The notes under the pieces were generated by a model. The model was not told the DNA's origin. It did not search any database and saw nothing but the letters and a program-made list of their open reading frames with translations. Shown here piece after piece: positions 45,534 through 55,393 of a stretch of 64,000 nt of DNA (position 1 is its first letter; every line of letters starts with the position of its first letter). The position numbers were made by a program, and so were the translations under genes. The DNA comes from Nostoc carneum NIES-2107 (GTDB lineage Bacteria > Cyanobacteriota > Cyanobacteriia > Cyanobacteriales > Nostocaceae), in contig AP018180.1 of NCBI GenBank assembly GCA_002368155.1, positions 6,528,908-6,592,907 of the forward strand, read 5' to 3'.

Positions 45534-46831
45534 TGAGAATTACAAAAGTTGCGGGTTTTGCTCATACCCTCAAGCAAAAATTATTCTCTAATCAGCTGAT
45601 TCGCAATCTCAGTTGGTTAGGTTCTGCAGAAATTATTAACCGAATTTTTCGCCTGATTACTACTGTTGTTTTAGCTAGATTATTACATTCTTATGATTAT
45701 GGTTTAGCAGCCATAGTCTTAACAACTAATGAATTTGTTCGAGTTTTTACTAATAATGGCATTTGGGCCAAACTAGTGCAAGCAGAACAAAAAGATGTAC
45801 AGGAATTGAGCCAAACTGCATACTCTTTAAATTGGTTGATCTGTGGGACTTTATTTATTATTCAATGCCTTGTATCTATCCCTATAGCTTGGTTCTATCA
45901 AGATCAGCGAATTATTCTGCCAATTTGTGTGATGGCCTTGATATATTTAATCATTCCCTTTGGACTAGTACAGCAATCTCTAGTTCAAAGAGAAAATAAA
46001 TTACACGTTACAGCACTGGCAGGGGGATTGACAACTTGTATAGATAATATTCTGGCGATTATTTTGGCATTTTTAGGCTGGGGAATGTGGGCCATAGTTT
46101 TGCCTAAAGTCTTAATTGCACCCATTTGGGTATTGATTTTTTATAAGAATCATAAATGGCGACCACCTAAAAAATTTACCTTTACTAAATGGCCAGAAAT
46201 GGTGCATTTCGGTAAAAATATTTTAGGTGTGGAACTTTTAGAAACTTTTCGGAATAACCTCGATTACCTAATTGCTGGACGATTTTTAGGAGTTGAATCC
46301 TTAGGGATATATTATTTTGCATTTAATGCCGGGCTGGGAATTAGTTTAAGCGTTATTAATGCTTTAGATATGGCTTTATTGCCCCATTTGTGTAGTGTCA
46401 GGTCAGACCTTGGAAAATTTAAGCAGAATTATCTCAAGAGTTTAAAAACTATTGCTTTTATTATCATTCCCTTAGTTGTTTTGCAATCAAGTCTTGCTCC
46501 ATTTTACGTACCAATTATTTTTGGTAAACAATGGATAGTAGCTATCCCGATTCTGATTTTGATTTGTCTGTCAGCCATTCCTCGGCCTTTTGCAAATGCA
46601 GCTTCTCAAAGTTTATGGACATTAGATAAACCCCAATGGGACTTCCATTGGAATTTGGGTTTCACAGCTATTTTTGCTACAGCCTTACTTATTGGCGTGC
46701 AGTGGAATATTTTCGGACTAGCTATAGGAGTATTAGCAACTCATGCTATAGCTCTACCCATATACACATTTGTGGTCACTCTATATGTACTGAGAAAACA
46801 ACCTAGCCATCGTGAGGTAGTCGCAAAATGA
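45533..46831 (+). CDS. Polysaccharide flippase (Wzx-like)
   Basis: A 432-residue membrane protein starting at GTG, with about 12 hydrophobic segments. IRNLSWLGSAEIINRIFRLI is the typical opening of the polysaccharide synthesis/flippase family, and the middle has SYLI-type blocks such as NNLDYLIAGRFLGVESLGIYY. It carries lipid-linked repeat units across the inner membrane before polymerisation. It overlaps its neighbours at both ends (1 base upstream, 4 bases downstream), so it is tightly coupled. Confidence 0.85.
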   Translation: MRITKVAGFAHTLKQKLFSNQLIRNLSWLGSAEIINRIFRLITTVVLARLLHSYDYGLAAIVLTTNEFVRVFTNNGIWAKLVQAEQKDVQELSQTAYSLNWLICGTLFIIQCLVSIPIAWFYQDQRIILPICVMALIYLIIPFGLVQQSLVQRENKLHVTALAGGLTTCIDNILAIILAFLGWGMWAIVLPKVLIAPIWVLIFYKNHKWRPPKKFTFTKWPEMVHFGKNILGVELLETFRNNLDYLIAGRFLGVESLGIYYFAFNAGLGISLSVINALDMALLPHLCSVRSDLGKFKQNYLKSLKTIAFIIIPLVVLQSSLAPFYVPIIFGKQWIVAIPILILICLSAIPRPFANAASQSLWTLDKPQWDFHWNLGFTAIFATALLIGVQWNIFGLAIGVLATHAIALPIYTFVVTLYVLRKQPSHREVVAK

Positions 46832-47856
46832 AAAAAGTTTCTGTCATTATTCCCGTATATGGAGTCGAGAATTATATAGCTTCTACTGTGCAATCTGTTT
46901 TGCAGCAAACGTACAACAATTTTGAGTTGCTAATTATTGATGATGCTTCTGTTGATAAAAGTATAGAAATTTGCCAGCAATTTACAGACCCTAGAATTAA
47001 AATTATTCGCCAAGCTAACCGCGGTCTAGCTGGCGCGAGGAATACAGGTATCCGTCACGCTCAAGGAGATTACTTAGCTTTTCTAGATGGGGATGATATT
47101 TGGTTACCAGAGAAACTAGCAAAGCATATCGCTCATTTAGAAAATGCGCCAGAAGTTGGCGTTAGCTTTAGTCGTTCGGCTTTTATTGATGAATCTGGCA
47201 AACCTTTAGGTACTTATCAAATGCCTAAGCTCAAAGGCATCACTACACCTCATTTACTCTGTACTAATCCTGTGGGAAATGGCTCTGCGGCTGTGATTAG
47301 AAAAGAGGTATTTGAGGGGATTAAATTCCCAGATAATCTCCACGGAACTGTCGAAGATTTTTATTTTGATGAACAATTTCGGCAATCAGAAGATATAGAA
47401 TGTTGGATTCGGATTTCTATTCAAACTAATTGGCAAATAGAAGGTATCACCGAAGCTCTGACATTGTATCGAGTCAATTCCAGCGGGCTATCTGCAAACT
47501 TGCTCAAGCAGTTAGATTCTTGGGAAAAAGTTATCCAAAAAACTCAAACTTATGCTCCAGAATTAATTAATCAATGGAAATCTTTAGCTAGAGCTTATCA
47601 ATTGCAGTATTTAGCTCGTAATGCTGTGCGCCTCCAAGCTGGTTCAATGGCTGTCAAACTCATCAATCAAGCTTTAATCAGCGATTGGCGTATTGTTTTA
47701 GAACTTCCCCGCCCAACAATTTTGACCTTAGCTGCGGCCTATTTGTTATGGCTATTTCCCCAGTCTGTTTACAGTGTGATTGAGCAACTCGGTTTAAAAA
47801 ATACCAAATCTAGCCAACAACGCCGCATTCTTCAAGACCAAATATTATCTCGGTAG
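46828..47856 (+). CDS. Glycosyltransferase family 2, paralog 1
   Basis: A 342-residue GT-A enzyme. KKVSVIIPVYGVENYIASTV begins the fold, IDDASVDKSIEI is the first acidic block, and FLDGDDIWLPEKL carries the metal site. The C-terminal half includes QFRQSEDIECWIRI with the D/E general base area. The next gene is a close paralog that shares nearly every motif, including TDPRIKII and GLAGARNTGIRHAQG, so the pair comes from a recent tandem duplication. It overlaps the flippase gene by 4 bases (ATGA). Confidence 0.88.
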   Translation: MKKVSVIIPVYGVENYIASTVQSVLQQTYNNFELLIIDDASVDKSIEICQQFTDPRIKIIRQANRGLAGARNTGIRHAQGDYLAFLDGDDIWLPEKLAKHIAHLENAPEVGVSFSRSAFIDESGKPLGTYQMPKLKGITTPHLLCTNPVGNGSAAVIRKEVFEGIKFPDNLHGTVEDFYFDEQFRQSEDIECWIRISIQTNWQIEGITEALTLYRVNSSGLSANLLKQLDSWEKVIQKTQTYAPELINQWKSLARAYQLQYLARNAVRLQAGSMAVKLINQALISDWRIVLELPRPTILTLAAAYLLWLFPQSVYSVIEQLGLKNTKSSQQRRILQDQILSR

Positions 47857-47938
47857 GCAAGTTACATATCCGTCATTAAATGCCTACTTGGTATCTGTAA
47901 ACTCAGATAATTATTAAAACTAATTTAAATTTTTGTCT

Positions 47939-48961
47939 ATGAAAAAAGTCTCTGTCATAATTCCAGTTTATCAAGCCGAAAAATATATAGCAGCCACAGT
48001 AAAATCTGTGCTGAATCAAACTTACGGAAATTTAGAGATTTTAATTATTGATGATGAATCTCCTGATAAAAGTATAGAAATTTGTCAACAATTTACCGAC
48101 CCCAGAATTAAAATTATTTACCAAAAAAATCGGGGACTAGCCGGAGCCAGAAATACGGGTATTCGTCATGCTCAAGGAGAATATTTATCTTTTCTGGATG
48201 CTGATGACATTTGGTTGCCAGAAAAGATAGAAAAACATGTTAACCATTTGGAAAATAAACCAAATGTAGGGGTTAGCTTTAGCCGTTCTGCCTTTATAGA
48301 TGAAACTGGTCAGCCTTTAGGCATTTATCAAATGCCTCAGTTGCTAGGAATTACCCCTGAGCTTGTTCTTTGCCGCAACCCGATTGGTAATGGCTCCTCT
48401 GCTGTAATTCGCAGAGAAGTGTTTGAAACAATTAAATTCTTAGATAATATTCATGGAATTGTAGAAGATTGTTACTTTGATGAGCAATTCCGCCAATCTG
48501 AGGATGTGGAATGTTGGTTTCGGATATCTGTTAAGAGCAATCTGCAACTAGAAGGTATTGCTGAACCACTAACCTTATACCGTGTCAACTCAGGTGGGTT
48601 GTCTGCAAACTTGCTGAAACAATTAGATTCTTGGGAATCGATGCTTAATAAAGCACGCTTACAGGCTCCAGAAATAGTTAATCGATGGGAATCCCTAGCT
48701 AGAGCTTATCAGTTGCGGTATTTAGCGCGCAGAGCAGTAACATTGCAAGATGGTTTCATGGCTGTAAAACTAGCTAATCGAGCTTTGATAAACAACTGGC
48801 GTATCTTCTTCAAGGAACCACGTCGCACGCTGTTAACACTCATGGCTGCTTATTCTCTGTGGCTTTTACCCCTGTCTTTTTACAATTCTATACAATCTAT
48901 AGCTTTCAAAAATGCAGGTAAAAACCAAAGACGGCGGATTTTGCAAGGACAAGCTAGTTAG
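47939..48961 (+). CDS. Glycosyltransferase family 2, paralog 2
   Basis: I start at the ATG at 47939 (MKKVSVIIPVYQ); a TTG six bases earlier is possible but adds only two residues. 340 residues with IIDDESPDKS and FLDADDIWLPEKI. The protein aligns with the preceding gene over its full length with no visible insertion of note. The metal-site G/A change (DGDD versus DADD) and the differences around residues 110-160 are where specificity may differ. The pair could add two similar sugars in the same linkage. Confidence 0.88.
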   Translation: MKKVSVIIPVYQAEKYIAATVKSVLNQTYGNLEILIIDDESPDKSIEICQQFTDPRIKIIYQKNRGLAGARNTGIRHAQGEYLSFLDADDIWLPEKIEKHVNHLENKPNVGVSFSRSAFIDETGQPLGIYQMPQLLGITPELVLCRNPIGNGSSAVIRREVFETIKFLDNIHGIVEDCYFDEQFRQSEDVECWFRISVKSNLQLEGIAEPLTLYRVNSGGLSANLLKQLDSWESMLNKARLQAPEIVNRWESLARAYQLRYLARRAVTLQDGFMAVKLANRALINNWRIFFKEPRRTLLTLMAAYSLWLLPLSFYNSIQSIAFKNAGKNQRRRILQGQAS

Positions 48962-49120
48962 TAATTCCAGTGATCTTGGAGCGTTGTGAACAATTAAACT
49001 AGATTTTTAGGTCAATACTGGAAATTACTCACAATAGAGTAGCAATATTGGCTTAATCTTCCTGCGGCTGCATTTTTCTTCTGTAGATGTAAATGTGTTC
49101 CGTAATTCAAGTTATCGGCT

Positions 49121-51238
49121 ATGAGCGATCGCAAATTCTGCATTCCCTTAGTCAATGCTGGCTGCATTGGTATGATGGTGCTGACTACTGCTATTGCAAT
49201 TACACCTGTAAAACCGAGTTGTAGTGCGACATCCAGCTACCAGTGGCAAAATGTTGCTATCGGAGGCGGTGGCTATGTTACAGGTATTTATCTGCACCCT
49301 CTACAGCAAAATCTTGTCTACATCCGAACTGATATCGGTGGCTTTTACCGTTGGAATCCTGCAAATAAGACATGGATACCTTTAACAGAGCGCTTTCCCC
49401 TTAATCAAAGTAACTACTATGGAGGCGAAGCTTTAGCACTCGATCCTCAAAACCCCAATGTTGTCTATATTGCTGTGGGTAAATATACTGAGGCTGGTTT
49501 GGGGACAATCTTTAAGTCCACTAATCAAGGCAAAACTTGGACGAAGTTGAATATTGACTTGCCGATGGGTGGCAATGAAAATCAGCGTTGGGCTAGTGAA
49601 AGACTAGCTGTTAACCCCTTTAATTCCAATATCATCTTCTTTGGTTCCCGTACAAATGGGCTATGGAACTCATCTGATGGCGGTGGTAAATGGCAGAAAG
49701 TTACTAGCTTACCTGCAAAACCTCAAGCAGATATTGGTATTGCCGCCATCGTGTTTGATAAAAAAGCATCTGGTGTTGTATATGCTAATACCTACGGTGA
49801 TGGCATATATCAATCTACTAACAATGGTCTCACCTGGCGTAAAATCCCAGGTAGTCCTTCCCATGTGAATCGCATAACGGTTGTCAGCAACGGTATTGTT
49901 TATGCGACTCATAAAGCCGGAGTCAGCAAATATACAAATGGAGCTTGGACTAATGTCACCCCTCCTAATGCTCAAGCTGGCTTTGGTGCGATCGCAGTCA
50001 ATCCCAGCAACCCTAATCAAATTTTAGTTGTTTACGACCAGTATCAAAAAAACAACTCTTACACCATATTCCAATCCACTAATGGTGGATCTTCATGGCA
50101 AGCTAAAAAACGCACTTTAAACTCTCAAGTACCTTGGTGGCCTGATTGGTATTTCGCTTCTGCAACTGCAGATATTGAATTTGACCCCAAAATTCCTGGT
50201 AGGGTCTGGTTAACAGATTGGTATGGCACATGGCAAACAGATAATATCAACGTTGAATCACCTATCTGGTCTAATTACGAACAAGGGCATGAGGAAGTGG
50301 TTAGCTTTGCCCTCGCTGCGCCTCCCAGTGGATCAGTGTTATTAAGCGGTTTAGCTGATGTTGATGGCTTTCATCACCAAAAAGGACTCAAAGCTTATCC
50401 CTACACACAATTTGGTGGCAATAATGGTCTACGTTTTCAAGACACCTATAGTATTGATTACAGTGAAAGCAATCCTTTACGAATGGTGCGTTTAGGTGGC
50501 AATCGCTGGAACAATACCTTTACAGGAGCAACTTCGACAGATGGTGGTAAGACTTGGAATAAGTTTTCCTCATTCCCCTCTAAGACCATACCTCTACGTG
50601 TAGCCACATCTGCAACTAACCCCAATTTGTTTGTCGTCATCAATAGTCAAAGTCAGCCGCTCCGCACTACCAACGGCGGCGCTTCTTGGAGTCAAGTATC
50701 GGGATTACCCAATGGCCCCCAAGGGCCTTGGTATTGGGGTCAGCCACTAGCGGCAGATAAAGTCAATGGTAATGTATTTTACTATTACAATGGGGGCAAA
50801 TTTTACCGCAGTGACGACGGTGGTACATCTTTCAGCGTTGTCAACTCATCCCTAGATAATGAAAATTGGTCTACCCTGAAAACAGTTCCAGGGGTAAGTG
50901 GTGAGGTTTGGGTGAGTCTCAACTGGAATGGATTACATCGCTCAACCAATGGTGGTGAGACATTTACAAAGATTCCCCAAGTGGAGAGAGCTTATTTATT
51001 TGCTTTGGGAAAGCCACAAACTGGCAGCACAATTCCTGCATTGTATTTATATGGCAAAATTACTGGTCTAGGTGAAGGAGTATTCCGTTCTCTAGATCAT
51101 GCCAAAACATGGACAAGTATTGGCGATCCCCAAATACCTATCGGCAATAACCCGAATGTCATGGAAGCCAGTAGACAGCAATTTGGGCTGGTCTTTATTG
51201 GTACAAATGGGCGGGGAATTTACTATGGCAGCCCGTAA
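49121..51238 (+). CDS. Secreted glycoside hydrolase, GH74-like (xyloglucanase type)
   Basis: A 705-residue protein with an N-terminal hydrophobic segment (about 11-30), a likely signal peptide. NVAIGGGGYVTGIYLHP and YIRTDIGGFYRW (D71) match the GH74 N-terminal propeller; a second acidic element LSGLADVDGF (D413/D415) fits the partner acid of the other propeller. Many FKSTNQGKTW-type units (BNR repeats) occur through the chain. GH74 enzymes cut beta-1,4-glucan backbones such as xyloglucan. At the end of an exopolysaccharide operon it more likely trims or releases the product of the operon. Substrate is inferred. Confidence 0.75.
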   Translation: MSDRKFCIPLVNAGCIGMMVLTTAIAITPVKPSCSATSSYQWQNVAIGGGGYVTGIYLHPLQQNLVYIRTDIGGFYRWNPANKTWIPLTERFPLNQSNYYGGEALALDPQNPNVVYIAVGKYTEAGLGTIFKSTNQGKTWTKLNIDLPMGGNENQRWASERLAVNPFNSNIIFFGSRTNGLWNSSDGGGKWQKVTSLPAKPQADIGIAAIVFDKKASGVVYANTYGDGIYQSTNNGLTWRKIPGSPSHVNRITVVSNGIVYATHKAGVSKYTNGAWTNVTPPNAQAGFGAIAVNPSNPNQILVVYDQYQKNNSYTIFQSTNGGSSWQAKKRTLNSQVPWWPDWYFASATADIEFDPKIPGRVWLTDWYGTWQTDNINVESPIWSNYEQGHEEVVSFALAAPPSGSVLLSGLADVDGFHHQKGLKAYPYTQFGGNNGLRFQDTYSIDYSESNPLRMVRLGGNRWNNTFTGATSTDGGKTWNKFSSFPSKTIPLRVATSATNPNLFVVINSQSQPLRTTNGGASWSQVSGLPNGPQGPWYWGQPLAADKVNGNVFYYYNGGKFYRSDDGGTSFSVVNSSLDNENWSTLKTVPGVSGEVWVSLNWNGLHRSTNGGETFTKIPQVERAYLFALGKPQTGSTIPALYLYGKITGLGEGVFRSLDHAKTWTSIGDPQIPIGNNPNVMEASRQQFGLVFIGTNGRGIYYGSP

Positions 51239-51285
51239 TTGAATACACTTGTGTGTGGTCAATTACTCTTGAGTAATTTGGTCAA

Positions 51286-51330
51286 AATACTTCTCAGATA
51301 AGTAATTGGTAGTATTATCTGAGAAGTATT
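51286..51330 (+). terminator. Terminator of the exopolysaccharide operon
   Basis: A perfect 15-bp stem, AATACTTCTCAGATA (51286-51300) and its complement (51316-51330), followed by TATTGTTT. A smaller stem, AATTACTC/GAGTAATT, lies just before at 51261-51278. Confidence 0.75.
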
Positions 51331-52174
51331 TATTGTTTAAAATTTGACCTAAAAGTTGAGAGATTAATTGTGCGTCAAATGACTTTTTTGATGAAAGTCC
51401 ATATTTGCTAAAGATTTTTTATATTTGAGGCGAGCTAATTTTAAATTTATCCTGATTTTATCGAACCTCAAAATTGCGTTATTGAGTAAATTATATTACT
51501 CTGAAGAAAGAATAATCTAGCAATATTTAGCGATTAATATTGCAATATCTAGAATATTAATCTTAGATAAAGGCAGAGATAGTAATCAGCATATTGTAAT
51601 TTTATTTTGAGCAATAATTCTCTGTATTTATCTGCTGTGGATGCAAAATATGTAACATTTTTTATAGAGAAATAATCTAGATTTCACTCTAAAATGTCAT
51701 GATAGAAATATGGTAAATTAATAGTCTATATCTACCACAGACCTTGGCATACAAAGATTACAGCTTTGATTAATTACAAATATATTGAGTAATGCTATAG
51801 TAAAAAGTGTTTCTGATAGCGGCGAAATTTTACAACAGAGATACATCATATTTTAATGCTGACTAATCTTATATAGAAGTTTAACAATATAGTGTTTAAA
51901 AGAACTTTGGTAGTGATATACTGCTTCCATCCAAGTTCAAATAAACCGATAATCTAATCTCTTTAACAAAAAATGGTAATCATGTTGATGGGTGTGATAT
52001 GAATAACAAAGTACATTTATTTACAACTTATTTTGCATCTATCCCAATCTGGAGATAGCAATCAAGCTTGTAAGCGTATACTTGCTATCATATCAGGATT
52101 ATTCAGAATAATATACAGCTGCGAATATACCTGAATATCAAGCTTGAAATATCAACAATTTGCAGTTATTTAAG
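51331..52174. other. AT-rich gene-free spacer ahead of a histidine kinase
   Basis: About 840 bases without any credible coding frame, repeat or tRNA. The two-component promoter must lie here, but no boxes were identified with confidence. Confidence 0.5.
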
Positions 52175-53680
52175 ATGCCAGCCCAGCGCTGGATATTGCT
52201 GATGTCAGCTTACGGATTTGTTAGGGTGTTTGCTTTTAATTTCTTACGGTTAATAACTCCATCGACTCAGAAAAGTTATTTATTTAGACCGTTGTATACT
52301 AGCTTGTTCATGGTGGTGTTGTTGATATTAGTCCAACATGGCTTGAACCTTTGGCTAGGATATTTCAAACATGAAGCATCTGAAAATTTAACTCATGCTG
52401 TCTTGCTAGAGCGAGAAGAGGATCATCTGCTCAACGCTGTGATTGATCTAGAAAAACGCTTAGTTGAGGGTGATGAATTAGAGACCATCTCTTTTGAGAA
52501 TAACTTCAATCGCCTATACCATCTCTTAGAGGATAACCCTAGTCAACTCAAGCAACTCGATCGCATTCAATATTTTTATCAGCAATGGCAAAGTGAGTTA
52601 AGTCAACAAAATGTCTCTAACGCTCAAAGCCGTGATAGTCGTGTAGGAATGACTTTATTTGGCGCTTTGCGAAATCAAGTTCAAAGCTTGGTTCAGCAAG
52701 AGCAACAACTGTTGAGCGATCGCACAATCTGGCTCACTGATTTACACCAAATCAACATTGTTCTCAATATTATCGGTACAGTACTGATATTGCTAGCTGT
52801 GGGTTTTCATCTCCAGCTTTTGCATCGACGAGCTACAGTAACTTTGCAGAAATTAAAAAAGCACAGGAAATCTGCAATTGACTATAGAAATCCCGACAAA
52901 ATTAGTCAATTGACAGAAGTTGTGGATGCAATGGTGAATGAGATTCAACGTCGTCAGACATGCATACAGGTACGTAATCAAAATCTTGAGGAGCTGATCT
53001 GTACCCTATCACACGACCTCCGCACTCCCCTGTTGGCTACTCGTACTACCCTAGAGAGTATGCTTAAAGGAGCTTTTGGTGAGGTTAATAGCACATGGAG
53101 AGAGGTATTTGCAGAATACTACCAAACTAACGAGGATCTGCTCAAACTGGTGGAAGCTCTCTTAGATATCTCTCGCTATGAAGCTGGTAATCAAGTGAGC
53201 TTGAATTATGAGCCTCTAAATTGGGAAAAGATAGTTGTAAAAGTAATTACCCAAATTCAGGCTATTTCTCAATCTCATTTTTGTTTGAAATATAGCATTG
53301 CTCAATCTCTACCAACCATCTATGGCGATGAGTTAGAGATTCGACGCGTTTTACAAAACCTCCTGGATAATGCTGTGCGTATCAGTGAGCCTCACAAGCA
53401 AATATTGATTAATGTTGCTAGCTTCAAAGACAACCAAGTCAAAGTTTCGGTGCGCGATCAAGGTAGAGGGATTGCACCACAGGAAAAAGAACAACTGTTT
53501 TACCGTTTTGTACAAGGACGAGGCCGACGTGGTAAATGTGGACTTGGTCTTTATTTATGCCGTCAAATCATTGAAGCTCACGGTGGCATAATCGGCGTTG
53601 ACAGTTCCCTCGGTAAAGGTAGTACCTTTTGGTTTACCCTACCAGTTAATACAGATAAGGCTAGGTTCCATCATGCATAG
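52175..53680 (+). CDS. Membrane sensor histidine kinase
   Basis: I use ATG 52175; a TTG at 52160 would add five residues. 501 residues. One hydrophobic segment is near 40-60 (LFMVVLLILVQHGLNL) and another near 205-225 (IVLNIIGTVLILLAVGF), enclosing a helical periplasmic sensor part. CTLSHDLRTPLLATRTTLES holds the phosphoacceptor His (about 280). LLDNAVRIS (N), RDQGRGIAP (G1) and GLGLYLCRQII (G2) show a complete kinase. The stop lies between the two possible starts of the response regulator, so the two are a cognate pair. Confidence 0.9.
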   Translation: MPAQRWILLMSAYGFVRVFAFNFLRLITPSTQKSYLFRPLYTSLFMVVLLILVQHGLNLWLGYFKHEASENLTHAVLLEREEDHLLNAVIDLEKRLVEGDELETISFENNFNRLYHLLEDNPSQLKQLDRIQYFYQQWQSELSQQNVSNAQSRDSRVGMTLFGALRNQVQSLVQQEQQLLSDRTIWLTDLHQINIVLNIIGTVLILLAVGFHLQLLHRRATVTLQKLKKHRKSAIDYRNPDKISQLTEVVDAMVNEIQRRQTCIQVRNQNLEELICTLSHDLRTPLLATRTTLESMLKGAFGEVNSTWREVFAEYYQTNEDLLKLVEALLDISRYEAGNQVSLNYEPLNWEKIVVKVITQIQAISQSHFCLKYSIAQSLPTIYGDELEIRRVLQNLLDNAVRISEPHKQILINVASFKDNQVKVSVRDQGRGIAPQEKEQLFYRFVQGRGRRGKCGLGLYLCRQIIEAHGGIIGVDSSLGKGSTFWFTLPVNTDKARFHHA

Positions 53681-53705
53681 TGTTAAAAGTGTAGGAACAG
53701 GAATC

Positions 53706-54383
53706 ATGTCTGAGAGTGACGAACAAAAAAACGTACGGATTTTATTAGTAGACGATCATGCTTTGGTACGCCGAGGGATGAAAGGCCAATTTACTATAGA
53801 ACCTGGGTTTGATGTCGTTGGAGAGGCTACAGACGGCAAACAGGCAATAGAAATAGCGATCAAACTCCAGCCAGATGTAATTCTAATGGACATTGATATG
53901 CCAGTTATGGATGGCATCACAGCTACACAGCAAATCAAAAGCGATCGCCCTAATATTCGCATTCTGGCCTTGAGCGCATTCGACCATGATACCCAGGTGA
54001 TGGGAATGCTGGCAGCTGGCGCAGATGGTTACTGTTTAAAGAGTATTGAATGGGAGCAACTAATTGTAGTGATTCAATTGATTCTCCAAGGTGGTGCTTA
54101 TTTAGACCCACAAATAGCGCAAAAAGTGTCCCGAATGCTTAGGCCTGTGGTAGTTGCCCACAAAGTAACTGTTTCTGAAGCAGCCCAACAGCCAGTCCTC
54201 AGTAATCGGGAACGAGAAATTTTAAAACTAATTGCTGATGGCTATTCCAACCAAAGCATTGCTGATGAATTATACCTGTCACTAGGAACAGTAAAGTCCT
54301 ATGTACGTATGATCCTGAATAAACTCAGCGTAGACGATCGCGTTCAAGCAGCTGCAATTGCTATCAGAGAAGGATTAATTTAA
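53706..54383 (+). CDS. LuxR/NarL-type response regulator
   Basis: I start at ATG 53706 because AGGAACAGG lies a few bases upstream; an ATG at 53673 overlaps the kinase stop and is an alternative. 225 residues. VRILLVDDHALVRRGM gives the acidic pair, VILMDIDMPVMDGI has the phosphorylated Asp62, and LSNREREILKLIADGYSNQS with SIADELYLSLGTVKSYV is the LuxR-type helix-turn-helix. It is paired with the histidine kinase at 52175. Given its position between exopolysaccharide modules, it may control one of them. Its stop and that of the convergent neighbour share the palindrome TTAA. Confidence 0.9.
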   Translation: MSESDEQKNVRILLVDDHALVRRGMKGQFTIEPGFDVVGEATDGKQAIEIAIKLQPDVILMDIDMPVMDGITATQQIKSDRPNIRILALSAFDHDTQVMGMLAAGADGYCLKSIEWEQLIVVIQLILQGGAYLDPQIAQKVSRMLRPVVVAHKVTVSEAAQQPVLSNREREILKLIADGYSNQSIADELYLSLGTVKSYVRMILNKLSVDDRVQAAAIAIREGLI

Positions 54384-54676
54384 ATTTGGAGGAGTTCTTG
54401 CAAACGTATAGACAATTCTGATGGGGATAGAACCAATGTTCTATCCCCATCAATTTGCTCTGACCACAAAATGTAAGGTTGGTTTATACATGACACGAAG
54501 CCTTCAGGTAGAGGTTGACAGAGTACAAAAACATGGGGATTGAACAGATTTATCTCTTCATTAAGAGGAACACCATAGTAAGGGAACACTTCTAAATCCT
54601 TTTTCATACAGTAGCGACTGACACGTTGTACCGTAGTGATATTCTTACCAATGACCATAACGCGAGGTCTTTCCAT
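54380..54676 (-). CDS. Pseudo-receiver-like small protein
   Basis: A 98-residue protein with the strand-helix pattern of a receiver domain: RPRVMVIGKN (strand 1, without the acidic pair), NPHVFVLCQPLPEGF (strand 3, where the usual LLD-x-x-P reads LCQPLPE, so Cys stands in for the Asp), and PYILWSEQ (strand 4). It lacks the phosphorylation site and most acids, so it would be a degenerate receiver or a protein-binding domain. It converges tail-to-tail with the response regulator by 4 bases. The call is by pattern only. Confidence 0.5.
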   Translation of the reverse strand: MERPRVMVIGKNITTVQRVSRYCMKKDLEVFPYYGVPLNEEINLFNPHVFVLCQPLPEGFVSCINQPYILWSEQIDGDRTLVLSPSELSIRLQELLQI

Positions 54677-55393
54677 GACAACGACCGAATGATTGAGAGG
54701 ATAATACAGCTAGAGATGATAGCGATCGCAAAAATGTTTCGGGGTTAAAAAATTCTATAGCTTGGATTATTACCCTCTTCCTTAAAGAAAATCACAATCT
54801 TTAATTCATGAATAATGAGCTATAAGCTATGTCTAGATGCCACATATCTATAATTATTTAATGTTGCTTTTTTAGTTTATTAGTCACTAAAAGATCCAAT
54901 TTTTTATCTAATTTATATAGATGAATTTATTATGAAGTTATAGCTATCTACACGCTACAGCCAATCGGATAGCTATGTGGATAATCTTCTTGGTTAATGA
55001 GGATGCTGTATGGATGAAAGCCTAAATAGCCGTTAGATAGTTTTTCATATTGATGTATGAATAGGAAACTATAAACATAGTTTATATACCCATTAAATAG
55101 TATTTTCATTCAATAACTAGGACAAGAAAACGATAACCACACTTTACACAGCAACATCAAATAAAAATAACGTATTTATAGTGTGGTTATACCAGAATAT
55201 TTAATGAAAATTAGCTAAAAGCTTTAGCTCATAAAATTTCAGCGTCTTTTCATTTCTCAATGCTATGACACTTAATTAAACAAGCTTAGTCTCACCTCAA
55301 TATTAAATCTCTGTGCGTTCTATTATTCGCATAGTTCTGTTCATACTGGGCATTTTCTTATTTACCAATTTTCAGTGAAGGGTTTCACATCCT
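54677..55393. promoter_or_regulatory. Gene-free upstream region of the WecG unit
   Basis: AT-rich, 717 bases, no coding frame. It holds GGATAGCTATGTGGATAAT at 54967-54985, which matches the motif at 39660-39678 upstream of the co-polymerase operon. GTTAGATAGTTTTT and TTAAATAGTATTTT are further loosely repeated words downstream of it. A likely place for the promoter and a shared regulator site. Confidence 0.45.

Noticed and set aside
51261-51278. AATTACTC/GAGTAATT hairpin as a separate terminator
   Set aside because: No U-run and it directly precedes a much stronger 15-bp terminator; treated as part of the same region.
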